Below, piece after piece: positions 42,652 through 50,851 of a stretch of 64,000 bases of DNA. This DNA is from Mycobacterium bohemicum DSM 44277 (GTDB lineage: Bacteria; Actinomycetota; Actinomycetes; Mycobacteriales; Mycobacteriaceae): contig NZ_CSTD01000007.1 in NCBI RefSeq assembly GCF_001053185.1, forward strand, positions 62,001 through 126,000, written 5' to 3'. The notes below the pieces were generated by a model. That model searched no databases and had not been told where the DNA came from. It was given only the letters and a program-made list of their open reading frames with translations. Position 1 is the stretch's first letter. Each line of letters begins with the position of its first letter. Both the position numbers and the translations under genes were made by a program.

Positions 42652-44406
42652 GTGATCGCCCAACACCGCTACGACGTGGTGATCGTCGGCGCCGGGGGCG
42701 CCGGCATGCGGGCGGCGGTGGAGGCCGGCCCGCGCGTGCGCACCGCGGTGTTGACCAAGCTCTATCCGACCCGCAGCCACACCGGGGCCGCGCAGGGCGG
42801 CATGTGCGCCGCGCTGGCCAACGTCGAGGACGACAACTGGGAGTGGCACACGTTCGACACGGTCAAGGGCGGCGACTACCTCGCCGACCAGGACGCCGTG
42901 GAGATCATGTGCCGGGAAGCCATCGACGCGGTGCTCGACCTGGAGAAGATGGGGATGCCGTTCAACCGCACCCCCGAGGGCCGCATCGATCAGCGCCGCT
43001 TCGGCGGCCACACCCGCGAGCACGGCAAGGCCCCGGTGCGCCGCGCCTGCTACGCCGCCGACCGCACCGGACACATGATCCTGCAGACCCTGTACCAGAA
43101 CTGCGTGAAGCACGACGTGCAGTTCTTCAACGAGTTCTACGCGCTGGACCTGGTGCTCACGCAGACCCCCGGCGGCCCGGTGGCCACCGGCGTGGTGGCC
43201 TACGAGCTGGCCACCGGCGAGATCCACGTCTTCCACGCCAAGGCCGTCGTGATCGCCACGGGCGGGTCGGGCCGCATGTACAAGACGACGTCCAACGCGC
43301 ACACGCTGACCGGCGACGGCCTCGGCATCGTGTTCCGCAAGGGACTTCCGTTGGAGGACATGGAGTTTCACCAGTTTCACCCGACGGGCCTGGCCGGGCT
43401 GGGCATCCTGATCTCGGAGGCCGTGCGGGGCGAGGGCGGCCGGCTGCTCAACGCCGAGGGCGAACGCTTCATGGAGCGCTACGCGCCGACGATCGTCGAC
43501 CTGGCGCCCCGGGACATCGTCGCCCGGTCGATGGTTCTGGAAGTCCTGGCGGGCCGCGGCGCCGGCCCGCACAAGGACTACGTCTACATCGACGTCCGCC
43601 ACCTGGGCGAGGACGTGCTGGAGGCCAAGCTGCCCGACGTCACCGAGTTCGCCCGCACCTACCTGGGCGTGGACCCGGTGCGCGAGCTCGTCCCCGTGTA
43701 CCCGACCTGTCACTACGTGATGGGCGGCATCCCGACCACCGTCACCGGACAGGTGTTGGCCGACAACAGCTCTACGGTGCCGGGCCTCTATGCGGCCGGC
43801 GAGTGCGCGTGCGTGTCGGTGCACGGGGCCAACCGGCTGGGCACCAACTCGCTGCTGGACATCAACGTCTTCGGCCGCCGCGCCGGCATCGCCGCCGTGC
43901 ACTACGCCCGCGGGCACGACTTCGTCGACATGCCGCCCAATCCGGAGGCGATGGTGCTCGGCTGGGTGGGCGACATCCTCTCCGAGCACGGCAACGAGCG
44001 CGTCGCCGACATCCGCGGCGCGCTACAGCAGACGATGGACAACAACGCCGCGGTGTTCCGCACCGAGGAGACGCTCAAGCAGGCGCTCGGCGACATCCAT
44101 GCGCTCAAGGGGCGGTACTCCCGAATAACCGTGCACGACAAGGGGAAACGCTTCAACAGTGACCTGCTGGAGGCGATCGAGCTGGGGTTTCTGCTGGAGC
44201 TGGCCGAGGTCACCGTGGCCGGGGCGCTGAACCGCAAGGAGTCCCGCGGCGGGCACGCCCGACAGGACTACCCGAACCGCGACGACGTCAACTACATGCG
44301 CCACACGATGGCCTACAAGCAGGGCACCGACCTGCTCAGCGACATCGCCCTGGACTTCAAGCCCGTCGTGCAGACCCGCTACGAGCCGATGGAACGGAAG
44401 TACTGA
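42652..44406 (+). CDS. sdhA: succinate dehydrogenase flavoprotein subunit
   Basis: A 584-residue FAD subunit oxidising succinate to fumarate. The FAD motif VVIVGAGGAGMRAAVEAG is at the N-terminus, the covalent-FAD His lies in TRSHTGAAQGGMCAAL, and active-site blocks are FHQFHPTGLAG and GGIPTTVTGQVLADN. The C-terminal NRKESRGGHARQDYPNRDD is typical. It ends in a TGATG with sdhB. By remembered order it corresponds to the Sdh2 type (Rv3316-Rv3319). Confidence 0.97.
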   Translation: MIAQHRYDVVIVGAGGAGMRAAVEAGPRVRTAVLTKLYPTRSHTGAAQGGMCAALANVEDDNWEWHTFDTVKGGDYLADQDAVEIMCREAIDAVLDLEKMGMPFNRTPEGRIDQRRFGGHTREHGKAPVRRACYAADRTGHMILQTLYQNCVKHDVQFFNEFYALDLVLTQTPGGPVATGVVAYELATGEIHVFHAKAVVIATGGSGRMYKTTSNAHTLTGDGLGIVFRKGLPLEDMEFHQFHPTGLAGLGILISEAVRGEGGRLLNAEGERFMERYAPTIVDLAPRDIVARSMVLEVLAGRGAGPHKDYVYIDVRHLGEDVLEAKLPDVTEFARTYLGVDPVRELVPVYPTCHYVMGGIPTTVTGQVLADNSSTVPGLYAAGECACVSVHGANRLGTNSLLDINVFGRRAGIAAVHYARGHDFVDMPPNPEAMVLGWVGDILSEHGNERVADIRGALQQTMDNNAAVFRTEETLKQALGDIHALKGRYSRITVHDKGKRFNSDLLEAIELGFLLELAEVTVAGALNRKESRGGHARQDYPNRDDVNYMRHTMAYKQGTDLLSDIALDFKPVVQTRYEPMERKY

Positions 44407-45179
44407 TGGCCGAAGACGACGCACCGCTGCCGCCCGTTCCCGAAGGCGCGGTGCTGGTGACCGTGAAGATCGCCCGGTTCAACCCCGAAGATCCCGACGC
44501 GTTTGCCAAAACCGGCGGCTGGCAGTCGTTTCGGGTGCCCTGCCTGCCCAGCGACCGGCTGCTCAACCTGTTGATCTACATCAAGGGGTATCTCGACGGG
44601 ACGCTGACGTTCCGGCGGTCCTGCGCCCACGGCGTGTGCGGGTCCGACGCGATGCGGATCAACGGCGTCAACCGGCTGGCCTGCAAGGTGCTGATGCGCG
44701 ACCTGCTGCCGGACAAGCCGGGCAAGCAACTCACCGTCACCGTCGAGCCGATCCGCGGGCTGCCGGTGGAGAAGGACCTGGTGGTCGACATGGAGCCGTT
44801 CTTCGACGCCTACCGGGCGGTGAAGCCCTACCTGGTCACCACCGGCAATCCGCCGACGCGCGAACGCATCCAGAGCCCCACCGACCGCGCCCGCTACGAC
44901 GACACCACCAAGTGCATCCTGTGCGCGGCCTGCACCACCAGTTGCCCGATCTTCTGGCACGAGGGCAGCTACTACGGCCCGGCGGCGATCGTCAACGCGC
45001 ACCGGTTCATCTTCGACAGCCGCGACGAGGCGGCCGCCGAGCGCCTCGACATCCTCAACGAGGTCGACGGCGTGTGGCGGTGCCGCACCACGTTCAACTG
45101 CACCGAGGCCTGCCCGCGCGGGATTCAGGTCACCAAGGCGATCCAAGAGGTCAAGCGCGCCCTGATGTTCTCGCGCTAA
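44406..45179 (+). CDS. sdhB: succinate dehydrogenase iron-sulfur subunit
   Basis: A 257-residue subunit. The [2Fe-2S] ligands are in RRSCAHGVCGSDAMRING, the [4Fe-4S] ligands in CILCAACTTSCPIFW, and the [3Fe-4S] ligands in TFNCTEACPRGI. It links the flavin of SdhA to the membrane subunits. Last gene of the operon; the stop lies 4 bp from the convergent diguanylate cyclase gene. Confidence 0.97.
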   Translation: MAEDDAPLPPVPEGAVLVTVKIARFNPEDPDAFAKTGGWQSFRVPCLPSDRLLNLLIYIKGYLDGTLTFRRSCAHGVCGSDAMRINGVNRLACKVLMRDLLPDKPGKQLTVTVEPIRGLPVEKDLVVDMEPFFDAYRAVKPYLVTTGNPPTRERIQSPTDRARYDDTTKCILCAACTTSCPIFWHEGSYYGPAAIVNAHRFIFDSRDEAAAERLDILNEVDGVWRCRTTFNCTEACPRGIQVTKAIQEVKRALMFSR

Positions 45180-45183
45180 GGGG

Positions 45184-46386
45184 TCAGCGCTGCCGACCCT
45201 CGTACGGCGGAACCGCGCTGCCGGTGTCCTGCGGGGGCAATTCGCCCGCACCGCCGGCGCCGAAAAACAAGTGCCTGTGCGGGGGCGCCGACCGATCCCG
45301 ACGAGCACCCGGCGAAGCGCAGAGTTCGTGGTGGGTACTTTGGTTGCCGCCCAACCGTTTCGCCTGGTACATCGCGGCGTCGGCGGCGGTGATCAACGCA
45401 TCGAGGACCGACTGCGGTTCGGATCCGGTGTCGACGAGGCGGGCGCAGGCGGTGCCGATACTGGCGGTGACGCCCGCGCCGGATGCCGCGATGCCCGCGC
45501 ACACCCGCTCGGCCAGCGACTCGGCATTGCAGCTCGGCGACGTGCCGGCCAGGAGGAATTCCTCGCCGCCGCTGCGCGACACCACCGCCTGGTTGTCGGC
45601 GGCGGCCAGCAGCGCCTGGGCGACTTGGACCAGGGCGTGGTCGCCCGCGGCGTGACCGCACCGGTCGTTGAGGGCCTTGAAATTGTCGAGGTCGATCAGC
45701 ATGACCACCAGGTGGGAGTCGATGCCGCGTCGGGCCAGCATCATGCCCAGCGCCTCGTGCGCAAATGCGCGCCTGTTGAGCAAGCCCGTCAAAGGATCGC
45801 GGTCGGCGCGCAGCAGGTCTCCCGACAAGGCGCGCACCAGGATTCGGATGGCCAGCGGCAGCGCGATGTTGACCTCGATCACCAGCCACAAATCGACCCC
45901 AGCGAGGGTGGTGTGGCCCGATCGCGCCAGTGACACGGCCTCCCAGGTGCCGACGGCGGCGGCCACCGCGAAGTTATAAAGCACCATTCCCGTGGTGTGG
46001 AAGAACGCCATGTAGGCGCCGAAGCTCGCGAAAGCAACACACCCGATGAGCGCGGCCAGCGGGTTCGGGTGGGCCAGGCACGCCAGCGCGACGGAGATGT
46101 TGCACGTGACGCCGAAAAGGACCGATTGCGAGCGCGTCGGCCAGCGCCATATCCACAGCAGTGCCCCCGCGATCCCACCGGCGACCGCGATCCATGTCAT
46201 CGCCACCGGCACCGGTCCGCGGGGACCGTCGGAGCCGGCGAGCAGCGCGAGGAGGCACAACACCATCGACCCCGCGATGAACGCCATCAGCGCCCGGGTG
46301 GCGCCGCTGACGCCCCGCGAGGCGAGGTACCCGGAAAGCCAGTCGTACTGATCGCCCCGCCACCAACGGCTGAACAGCACAGTCAT
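45184..46386 (-). CDS. membrane-bound GGDEF diguanylate cyclase
   Basis: A 400-residue protein. Residues about 25-190 hold six hydrophobic segments and form a membrane sensor. Residues about 200-365 form a GGDEF domain (RDPLTGLLNRRAF, then LIDLDNFKALNDRCGHAAGD, with the active site SRSGGEEFLLAG). The catalytic GGEEF is intact, so synthesis of c-di-GMP is likely. The RxxD inhibitory site upstream of it is replaced by DNQA. A basic, His-rich tail of about 40 residues follows. GGGGAGAG precedes the ATG at 46386; the longer frame upstream is not supported. Confidence 0.88.
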   Translation of the reverse strand: MTVLFSRWWRGDQYDWLSGYLASRGVSGATRALMAFIAGSMVLCLLALLAGSDGPRGPVPVAMTWIAVAGGIAGALLWIWRWPTRSQSVLFGVTCNISVALACLAHPNPLAALIGCVAFASFGAYMAFFHTTGMVLYNFAVAAAVGTWEAVSLARSGHTTLAGVDLWLVIEVNIALPLAIRILVRALSGDLLRADRDPLTGLLNRRAFAHEALGMMLARRGIDSHLVVMLIDLDNFKALNDRCGHAAGDHALVQVAQALLAAADNQAVVSRSGGEEFLLAGTSPSCNAESLAERVCAGIAASGAGVTASIGTACARLVDTGSEPQSVLDALITAADAAMYQAKRLGGNQSTHHELCASPGARRDRSAPPHRHLFFGAGGAGELPPQDTGSAVPPYEGRQR

Positions 46387-46490
46387 CGTTGACTCTCCCC
46401 GATCGCCACCACCGGCCCTCGCTGGGAAAAGGCTAGCCGCATGCGATGCGGGAATGGTCACACTTTCGCGGATCAATTCGTCTGACGGGT

Positions 46491-47084
46491 ATGACACCGA
46501 AAACCCGCATCCAGCCCCTGCCCCCGAAGCGCGCCGGACTGCTGAACCGGGCCATCTACCGGATTGCCAGGCGGCGCTTCGGCCAAGTCCCCGAGCCCTT
46601 CACCGTCACCGCGCACCATCGCAAGCTGATGGTCGCCGGCGCGGTCCACGAAACGATGGTCGAGTGGGCGTCGCGCACCCTTCCCGTCAGCGTGCGCGAG
46701 CTCGCGGTGTTCTGGACCGCGCGGGCGATCGGCTGTTCGTGGTGCGTCGACTTCGGGTCGATGCTGCAGCGCCTGGACGGCCTCGACGTCACGCGACTGA
46801 GGGAAATCGACTGCTACGCAACCTCTCCCGCGTTCACCGAGGACGAGCGCGCCGCCATTGCCTACGCCGACGCGATGTCCACCGATCCGCACACCGTCAC
46901 CGACGAGCAGGTCGCCGACCTGCGCGCGCGCTTCGGTGACGCCGGCGTGATCGAGCTGACCTATCAGATCGGACTGGAGAACATGCGGGCGCGGATGAAC
47001 TGCGCGCTGGGCATCACCGAGCAGGGCTTCAGCTCGGGTGACGCGTGCCGGATTCCGTGGGCTTCCGGCGATGGCGCCAGCTAA
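46491..47084 (+). CDS. carboxymuconolactone decarboxylase-family protein
   Basis: A 197-residue AhpD-like helical protein. The CxxC motif is in RAIGCSWCVDFGSML near residue 80, the likely redox site, followed by DERAAIAYADAMSTDP and the conserved LTYQIGLENMRARMN. Such proteins are thiol peroxidase-like or act on ring-cleavage lactones; the substrate is unknown. ATG 46491 is chosen; an in-frame upstream start at 46446 has no support. It lies upstream of the convergent sigJ gene, and such CMD proteins are often targets of SigJ-type factors, so a link is possible. Confidence 0.85.
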   Translation: MTPKTRIQPLPPKRAGLLNRAIYRIARRRFGQVPEPFTVTAHHRKLMVAGAVHETMVEWASRTLPVSVRELAVFWTARAIGCSWCVDFGSMLQRLDGLDVTRLREIDCYATSPAFTEDERAAIAYADAMSTDPHTVTDEQVADLRARFGDAGVIELTYQIGLENMRARMNCALGITEQGFSSGDACRIPWASGDGAS

Positions 47085-47165
47085 GGACTCGTCTGCCGTC
47101 GTCCGAATCGGGGAACGGGCGTGCTGCCGTAATCTGCCGCGGGGTACGCAACCTTCAGCCGGCGA

Positions 47166-48074
47166 CTACTGCGACGCGCGCAGCGGAGACCCGGTGAACT
47201 TGTCCGGATTGGCGACATCCCATAGCGCGCAGACCTTCCCGTCGCGCACGGTCAGCGCCGTGATCCGGGGCAGGAGCTCGCGGTAGCCGTCGCCGGCGGG
47301 GTGGCCGGCCGTGTAAAAGCCCAGTTCGCCGTTGACCCGTGCGAGCTCGGACGCGGCGAACATCGCGGGGCCGTAGCGCTGCATGAGGCCCAGCATGAAC
47401 CGGACCACCTTGTCGCGCCCGTGGATGACCCGAACCGCCGTGGGCGCCTTGCCGTCCGAGTCGCCGGTGAAGGTGACGTCGGGGTGCAGCAGCGCCACCA
47501 CGGCGTCGATGTCGCCGGCCGCCATGGCGGCGAGCAGCCGGCCGACCACCTCGTCGTGCGACGGGTCGGGCTTCGGCGGTGGCTGCGCCGCGCCGGCCTT
47601 GCGGGCGCGCGAGGCCAGCTGCCGGGTGGCGGCCTCGGTGGTTCCCAGCACCCGCGCCACGTCGGCGAATGGCACGGCGAAGCCGTCGTGCAGCACGAAC
47701 GCGACCCGCTGGTCGGGTGACAGCCGCTCGAGCACCACCATCGCCACGAACCGGGCGTCTTCGCGGGATACCACCGCCGACAGCGGGTCGGTCGTGTCGG
47801 ACAGTCCGGTGACGACGGGTTCCGGCAGCCAGGTGCCGGTGTAGGTCTCGCGGCGGTGCGCGGCCGACCGCAGCTTGTCCAGGCCCAGCCGGCTGACCAC
47901 GGTCGTCAGCCAGGCACGCAGATCTGTGATCTCGGCGGCCTGATTGTCCCAGCGCAGCCAGGCTTCCTGGACGATGTCCTCGGCGTCGGCCACGGTGCCC
48001 GTCAGCCGGTACGCGACCGCCATGAGATGCGGTCGCAGAGCCTCGAATTCGGCGACCTCCTGCGTTGAGGTCAT
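47166..48074 (-). CDS. sigJ: ECF sigma factor SigJ
   Basis: A 302-residue ECF41-type sigma factor. Region 2 is FEALRPHLMAVAYRLTGTVA and DAEDIVQEAWLRW, region 4 is LSPDQRVAFVLHDGFAVPFA and VARVLGTTEAATRQLASRAR, and residues about 190-300 form a SnoaL-like domain (LLAAMAAGDIDAVVALLHPD). In this class the C-terminal domain controls activity in place of a classic anti-sigma factor. It matches Rv3328c. TAGGCT lies seven bases before the ATG at 48074, so the message is likely leaderless. It is divergent from the aminotransferase across a 57-bp tandem repeat. Confidence 0.93.
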   Translation of the reverse strand: MTSTQEVAEFEALRPHLMAVAYRLTGTVADAEDIVQEAWLRWDNQAAEITDLRAWLTTVVSRLGLDKLRSAAHRRETYTGTWLPEPVVTGLSDTTDPLSAVVSREDARFVAMVVLERLSPDQRVAFVLHDGFAVPFADVARVLGTTEAATRQLASRARKAGAAQPPPKPDPSHDEVVGRLLAAMAAGDIDAVVALLHPDVTFTGDSDGKAPTAVRVIHGRDKVVRFMLGLMQRYGPAMFAASELARVNGELGFYTAGHPAGDGYRELLPRITALTVRDGKVCALWDVANPDKFTGSPLRASQ

Positions 48075-48081
48075 GGCACCG

Positions 48082-48268
48082 AGCCTAGCGCGGTGACGGC
48101 GAGCGCCGGAACGGCGCGAGTGAGGAACCGCGCCATCAAACCTAGCGCGGTGACGGCGAGCGCCGGAACGGCGCGAGCGAGGAACCGCGCCATCAAACCC
48201 GGCGCGGTGACGGCGAGCGCCGGAACGGCGCGAGCGAGGAACCGCGCCATCAAACCCAGCGCTACGCT
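48082..48268. promoter_or_regulatory. divergent leaderless promoters of sigJ and the aminotransferase, split by a VNTR
   Basis: Minus strand: TAGGCT (48082-48087), seven bases, then the sigJ ATG. Plus strand: TACGCT (48263-48268), eight bases, then the ATG at 48277. The space between the two -10 hexamers is almost entirely made of the tandem repeat at 48084-48254, so copy number sets the distance between the promoters. Confidence 0.55.
48084..48254. repeat. 57-bp tandem repeat, three copies (MIRU-like VNTR)
   Basis: Three head-to-tail copies start at 48084, 48141 and 48198, followed by a short partial fourth copy from 48255. Copies differ at only a few bases (for example CCTAGCG / CCCGGCG at the unit start). 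Each unit contains GTGACGGCGAGCGCCGGAAC and GAGGAACCGCGCCATCAAA, like the mycobacterial interspersed repetitive units. The unit length is divisible by three and open frames cross it, but I see no sign that it is translated. Confidence 0.9.
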
Positions 48269-48276
48269 CACGAGCA

Positions 48277-49620
48277 ATGACCCAGCACCTGTGGCTGCAC
48301 TTCGCCCGGCACGGCCCCGACATCACCCCGCCGGTCATCACTCGCGGCGAGGGCGTGACCATCTTCGACGACCGCGGCAAGAGCTACCTGGACGGGCTGT
48401 CGGGGCTGTTCACGGTGCAGGTGGGCCACGGCCGCACCGAACTCGCCGAGGTCGCCGCCCGGCAGGCGAGCACGCTGGCGTACTTCCCGCTGTGGGGGTA
48501 CGCGCACCCGTCGGCCATCGAACTCGCCGAGCGGCTGGCGCACTACGCCCCCGGCGACCTCAACCGGGTGTTCTTCACCACCGGCGGCACCGAGGCGGTG
48601 GAGACCGCGTGGAAACTGGCCAAGCAGTACTTCAAGCTCACGGGCAAACCCGGTAAGCACAAGGTGATTTCGCGCGCGATCGCCTACCACGGCACCACGC
48701 AGGGCGCGCTGGCGATCACCGGCCTGCCCAAATACAAGGCGCCGTTCGAGCCCGTGACGCCGGGCGGCTTCCGGGTGCCCAACACGAACCTCTACCGTGC
48801 GCCCGCGGCGTTGGCCGACGACCCGAAAGCCTTCGGGCGGTGGGCCGCCGACCGGATCGCCGAGGCGATCGAATTCGAGGGACCCGACACCGTCGCCGCG
48901 GTCTTCCTGGAACCGGTCCAGAACGCGGGCGGCTCGATCCCGCCGCCGCCGGGCTATTTCGACCGGGTGCGCGAGATCTGCGACGCCTACGACGTGCTGC
49001 TGGTCTCCGACGAAGTGATCTGCGCGTTCGGCCGGATCGGGTCGATGTTCGCCTGCTCGTCAGACATCGGAGACTTCGGCTACGTGCCCGACATCATCAC
49101 CTGCGCCAAGGGGCTCACCTCCGGCTACTCCCCGCTGGGCGCGATGATCGCCACCGACCGGCTGTTCGAGCCGTTCAACGACGGCGAAACCATGTTCCCG
49201 CACGGCTATACGTTCGGCGGCCACCCGGTGTCGGCGGCTGTGGCGCTGGCCAACCTCGACATCTTCGAGCGCGAGGGCCTCAACGATCGCGTTCGACGGC
49301 ACGCGCCGGCCTTTCGCGCCACGCTGGAGAGGCTGCACGACCTGCCCATCGTCGGCGACGTGCGCGGGGAGGGCTACTTCTACGGCATCGAACTGGTGAA
49401 GGACAAGGCCACGAAGCAAACCTTCGACGACTCCGAGCGCCGGTCGCTGCTGTCGCGGGTGTCGTCCGAGCTGTTCGAGAACGGGCTGTACTGCCGCACC
49501 GACGATCGCGGCGATTCCGTCATCCAGCTGGCGCCCCCGCTGATCAGCGGGCAGGACGAGTTCGACACGATCGAATCCATCCTGCGCGACGTGCTCGCGG
49601 AAGCCTCGAAGCGGCTATAG
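48277..49620 (+). CDS. class III aminotransferase (Rv3329-like)
   Basis: A 447-residue PLP enzyme of the omega-transaminase group. The PLP-contact region is FFTTGGTEAVETAWKLAKQY, the Asp is in LLVSDEVICAFGRIG, and the Schiff-base Lys is in IITCAKGLTSGYSPLGA near residue 277. It would move amino groups between an amine and a keto acid; substrate unknown. It matches Rv3329, which is next to sigJ in M. tuberculosis. Confidence 0.92.
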   Translation: MTQHLWLHFARHGPDITPPVITRGEGVTIFDDRGKSYLDGLSGLFTVQVGHGRTELAEVAARQASTLAYFPLWGYAHPSAIELAERLAHYAPGDLNRVFFTTGGTEAVETAWKLAKQYFKLTGKPGKHKVISRAIAYHGTTQGALAITGLPKYKAPFEPVTPGGFRVPNTNLYRAPAALADDPKAFGRWAADRIAEAIEFEGPDTVAAVFLEPVQNAGGSIPPPPGYFDRVREICDAYDVLLVSDEVICAFGRIGSMFACSSDIGDFGYVPDIITCAKGLTSGYSPLGAMIATDRLFEPFNDGETMFPHGYTFGGHPVSAAVALANLDIFEREGLNDRVRRHAPAFRATLERLHDLPIVGDVRGEGYFYGIELVKDKATKQTFDDSERRSLLSRVSSELFENGLYCRTDDRGDSVIQLAPPLISGQDEFDTIESILRDVLAEASKRL

Positions 49621-49761
49621 CGGCGGCACAGCCGGGCGCAGAGGCCACGAAGCGCCGGCGGCCAGGCTCCCCGCAAGCAGCGGACGGTCGGAAGCCTGCC
49701 ACGGGACGGCCGATGTCGTAGTCTGCCTGTCGGGGGACTGATACCGGGTAGGTAGGTGACA

Positions 49762-50667
49762 ATGTCTGCTCTGCTGGCGGTCCCCGAGGTCATGGTCTCG
49801 GCGGCAACGAATCTGTCCGAACTTGGCGCGACACTATCGGCCGCCAGTGCGGCCGCGGCGGGCCCGACGACCGGGGTGCTGTCCGCGGCCGACGATGAGG
49901 TGTCGACGGCGGTGGCGGCGCTGTTTTCCGAGCAGGGGCAGGCGTTTCAGGCGCTCAGCGCGCGGGCGGCGGCCTTTCACGCGCAGTTCGCGCAGACGCT
50001 GACCGCCGCCGGCTGCGCCTATGCGGCGACCGAGGCGGCCGCGGTCGCACCCTTGCGCGCCGCGCAGGCCCAAGGGGGCCTGCTGGGTGCGGTCAATGCG
50101 ACCTTCCTGGCCTACACGGGGCGTCCGCTGATCGGTAACGGCCAGCCCGGGGCGGCGGGGACCGGGGCCAACGGCGGGGCCGGCGGCGATGGCGGCAGCG
50201 GTGGGCTGTTGATGGGCATCGGCGGGACCGGCGGGACCGGCGGCGGCGGCGCAGGACCGCGACCCCGCGCGACCGGGCGGCCTGCCCTGGTACAAACGCA
50301 CCGCGCTGGTGCTGAGCCTGCTGGGCGCGGGCGCGGCCGTGCTCGTCGCCGTGCTGCTGGCCCTGACCATGGGCCGGCAGAAGACCAACCCGGTCAACAC
50401 CACGCCGCCGAACGTCCCCGCGCCGCCGCCGACGTCGCAAACCGTGACGATCACCGAGCCGAACGGCAGCACCACCGAGACCGTGGTCCCGGCGCCCCCG
50501 CCGCCGTCGACGCAGCCGTCGGACACCTCGTCGGCCCCGCCGCCGACCACCACCACGACGAGCCCCCCACCGTCGACCACCACCACGACGCAGGCGCCGA
50601 CCACCACCACCCAGCAGCCCACCACGTCGCAGGTCACCACCAGCACGGCTCCCACGACCACGCATGA
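49762..50667 (+). CDS. PE-family protein, chimeric 3' end
   Basis: The first 100 residues form a PE domain: SALLAVPEVMVSAATNLSEL, Ala-rich helices, and YAATEAAAVAPLRAAQ. A linker and a short Gly-rich PGRS-like stretch follow (GTGANGGAGGDGGSGG, then repeats of GTGG). After about codon 162 (nt 50248) the frame becomes Arg/Pro-rich and reads antisense-like nonsense through a different coding sequence, ending at 50667. The real PE protein is therefore truncated in the PGRS part. PE proteins are exported by ESX systems, often with a PPE partner; none is adjacent. ATG 49762 is chosen over GTG 49756. Confidence 0.7.
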   Translation: MSALLAVPEVMVSAATNLSELGATLSAASAAAAGPTTGVLSAADDEVSTAVAALFSEQGQAFQALSARAAAFHAQFAQTLTAAGCAYAATEAAAVAPLRAAQAQGGLLGAVNATFLAYTGRPLIGNGQPGAAGTGANGGAGGDGGSGGLLMGIGGTGGTGGGGAGPRPRATGRPALVQTHRAGAEPAGRGRGRARRRAAGPDHGPAEDQPGQHHAAERPRAAADVANRDDHRAERQHHRDRGPGAPAAVDAAVGHLVGPAADHHHDEPPTVDHHHDAGADHHHPAAHHVAGHHQHGSHDHA

Positions 50668-50710
50668 AGGGCCGCGGCCGCCCCGTTTCCAGCCCCCGTC
50701 CGGGCACTGA
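50249..50710 (+). pseudogene. C-terminal fragment of a single-pass membrane protein with Pro/Thr-rich tail
   Basis: In the frame one base off the PE gene the sequence reads QDRDPARPGGLPWYKRT, then a membrane segment (ALVLSLLGAGAAVLVAVLLA), then about 95 residues rich in Pro, Thr and Ser ending PPRFQPPSGH. It has the look of a genuine protein end with good codon use, but no N-terminal part is present and the frame cannot start sensibly in the PGRS region. It was probably joined to the PE gene by assembly or deletion. The parent protein is not recognised; Hsp70-like or kinase-like proteins with such tails are candidates. Confidence 0.6.
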
Positions 50711-50851
50711 CGCGGCCTGACCGCCCGGTGGGGGCGCACCGACGCGAAGTTAGGTCAGCCTTTGTCGCGTCGAAAGCGGCGGAGATGTAACTATGAGCAG
50801 GGCTGATCAGCTATTCCACAGGCTGATGACTACACAGTGGGGAGATCTTCT

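Noticed and set aside
48084..48264. CRISPR array or translated 19-residue repeat
   Set aside because: Units are adjacent with no spacers and sit between two promoters; no start or binding site supports translation.
50750..50768. IdeR-type iron box (TTAGGTCAGCC...) before the Fe-S gene
   Set aside because: Only the first half matches; about 10 of 19 positions agree with the consensus.
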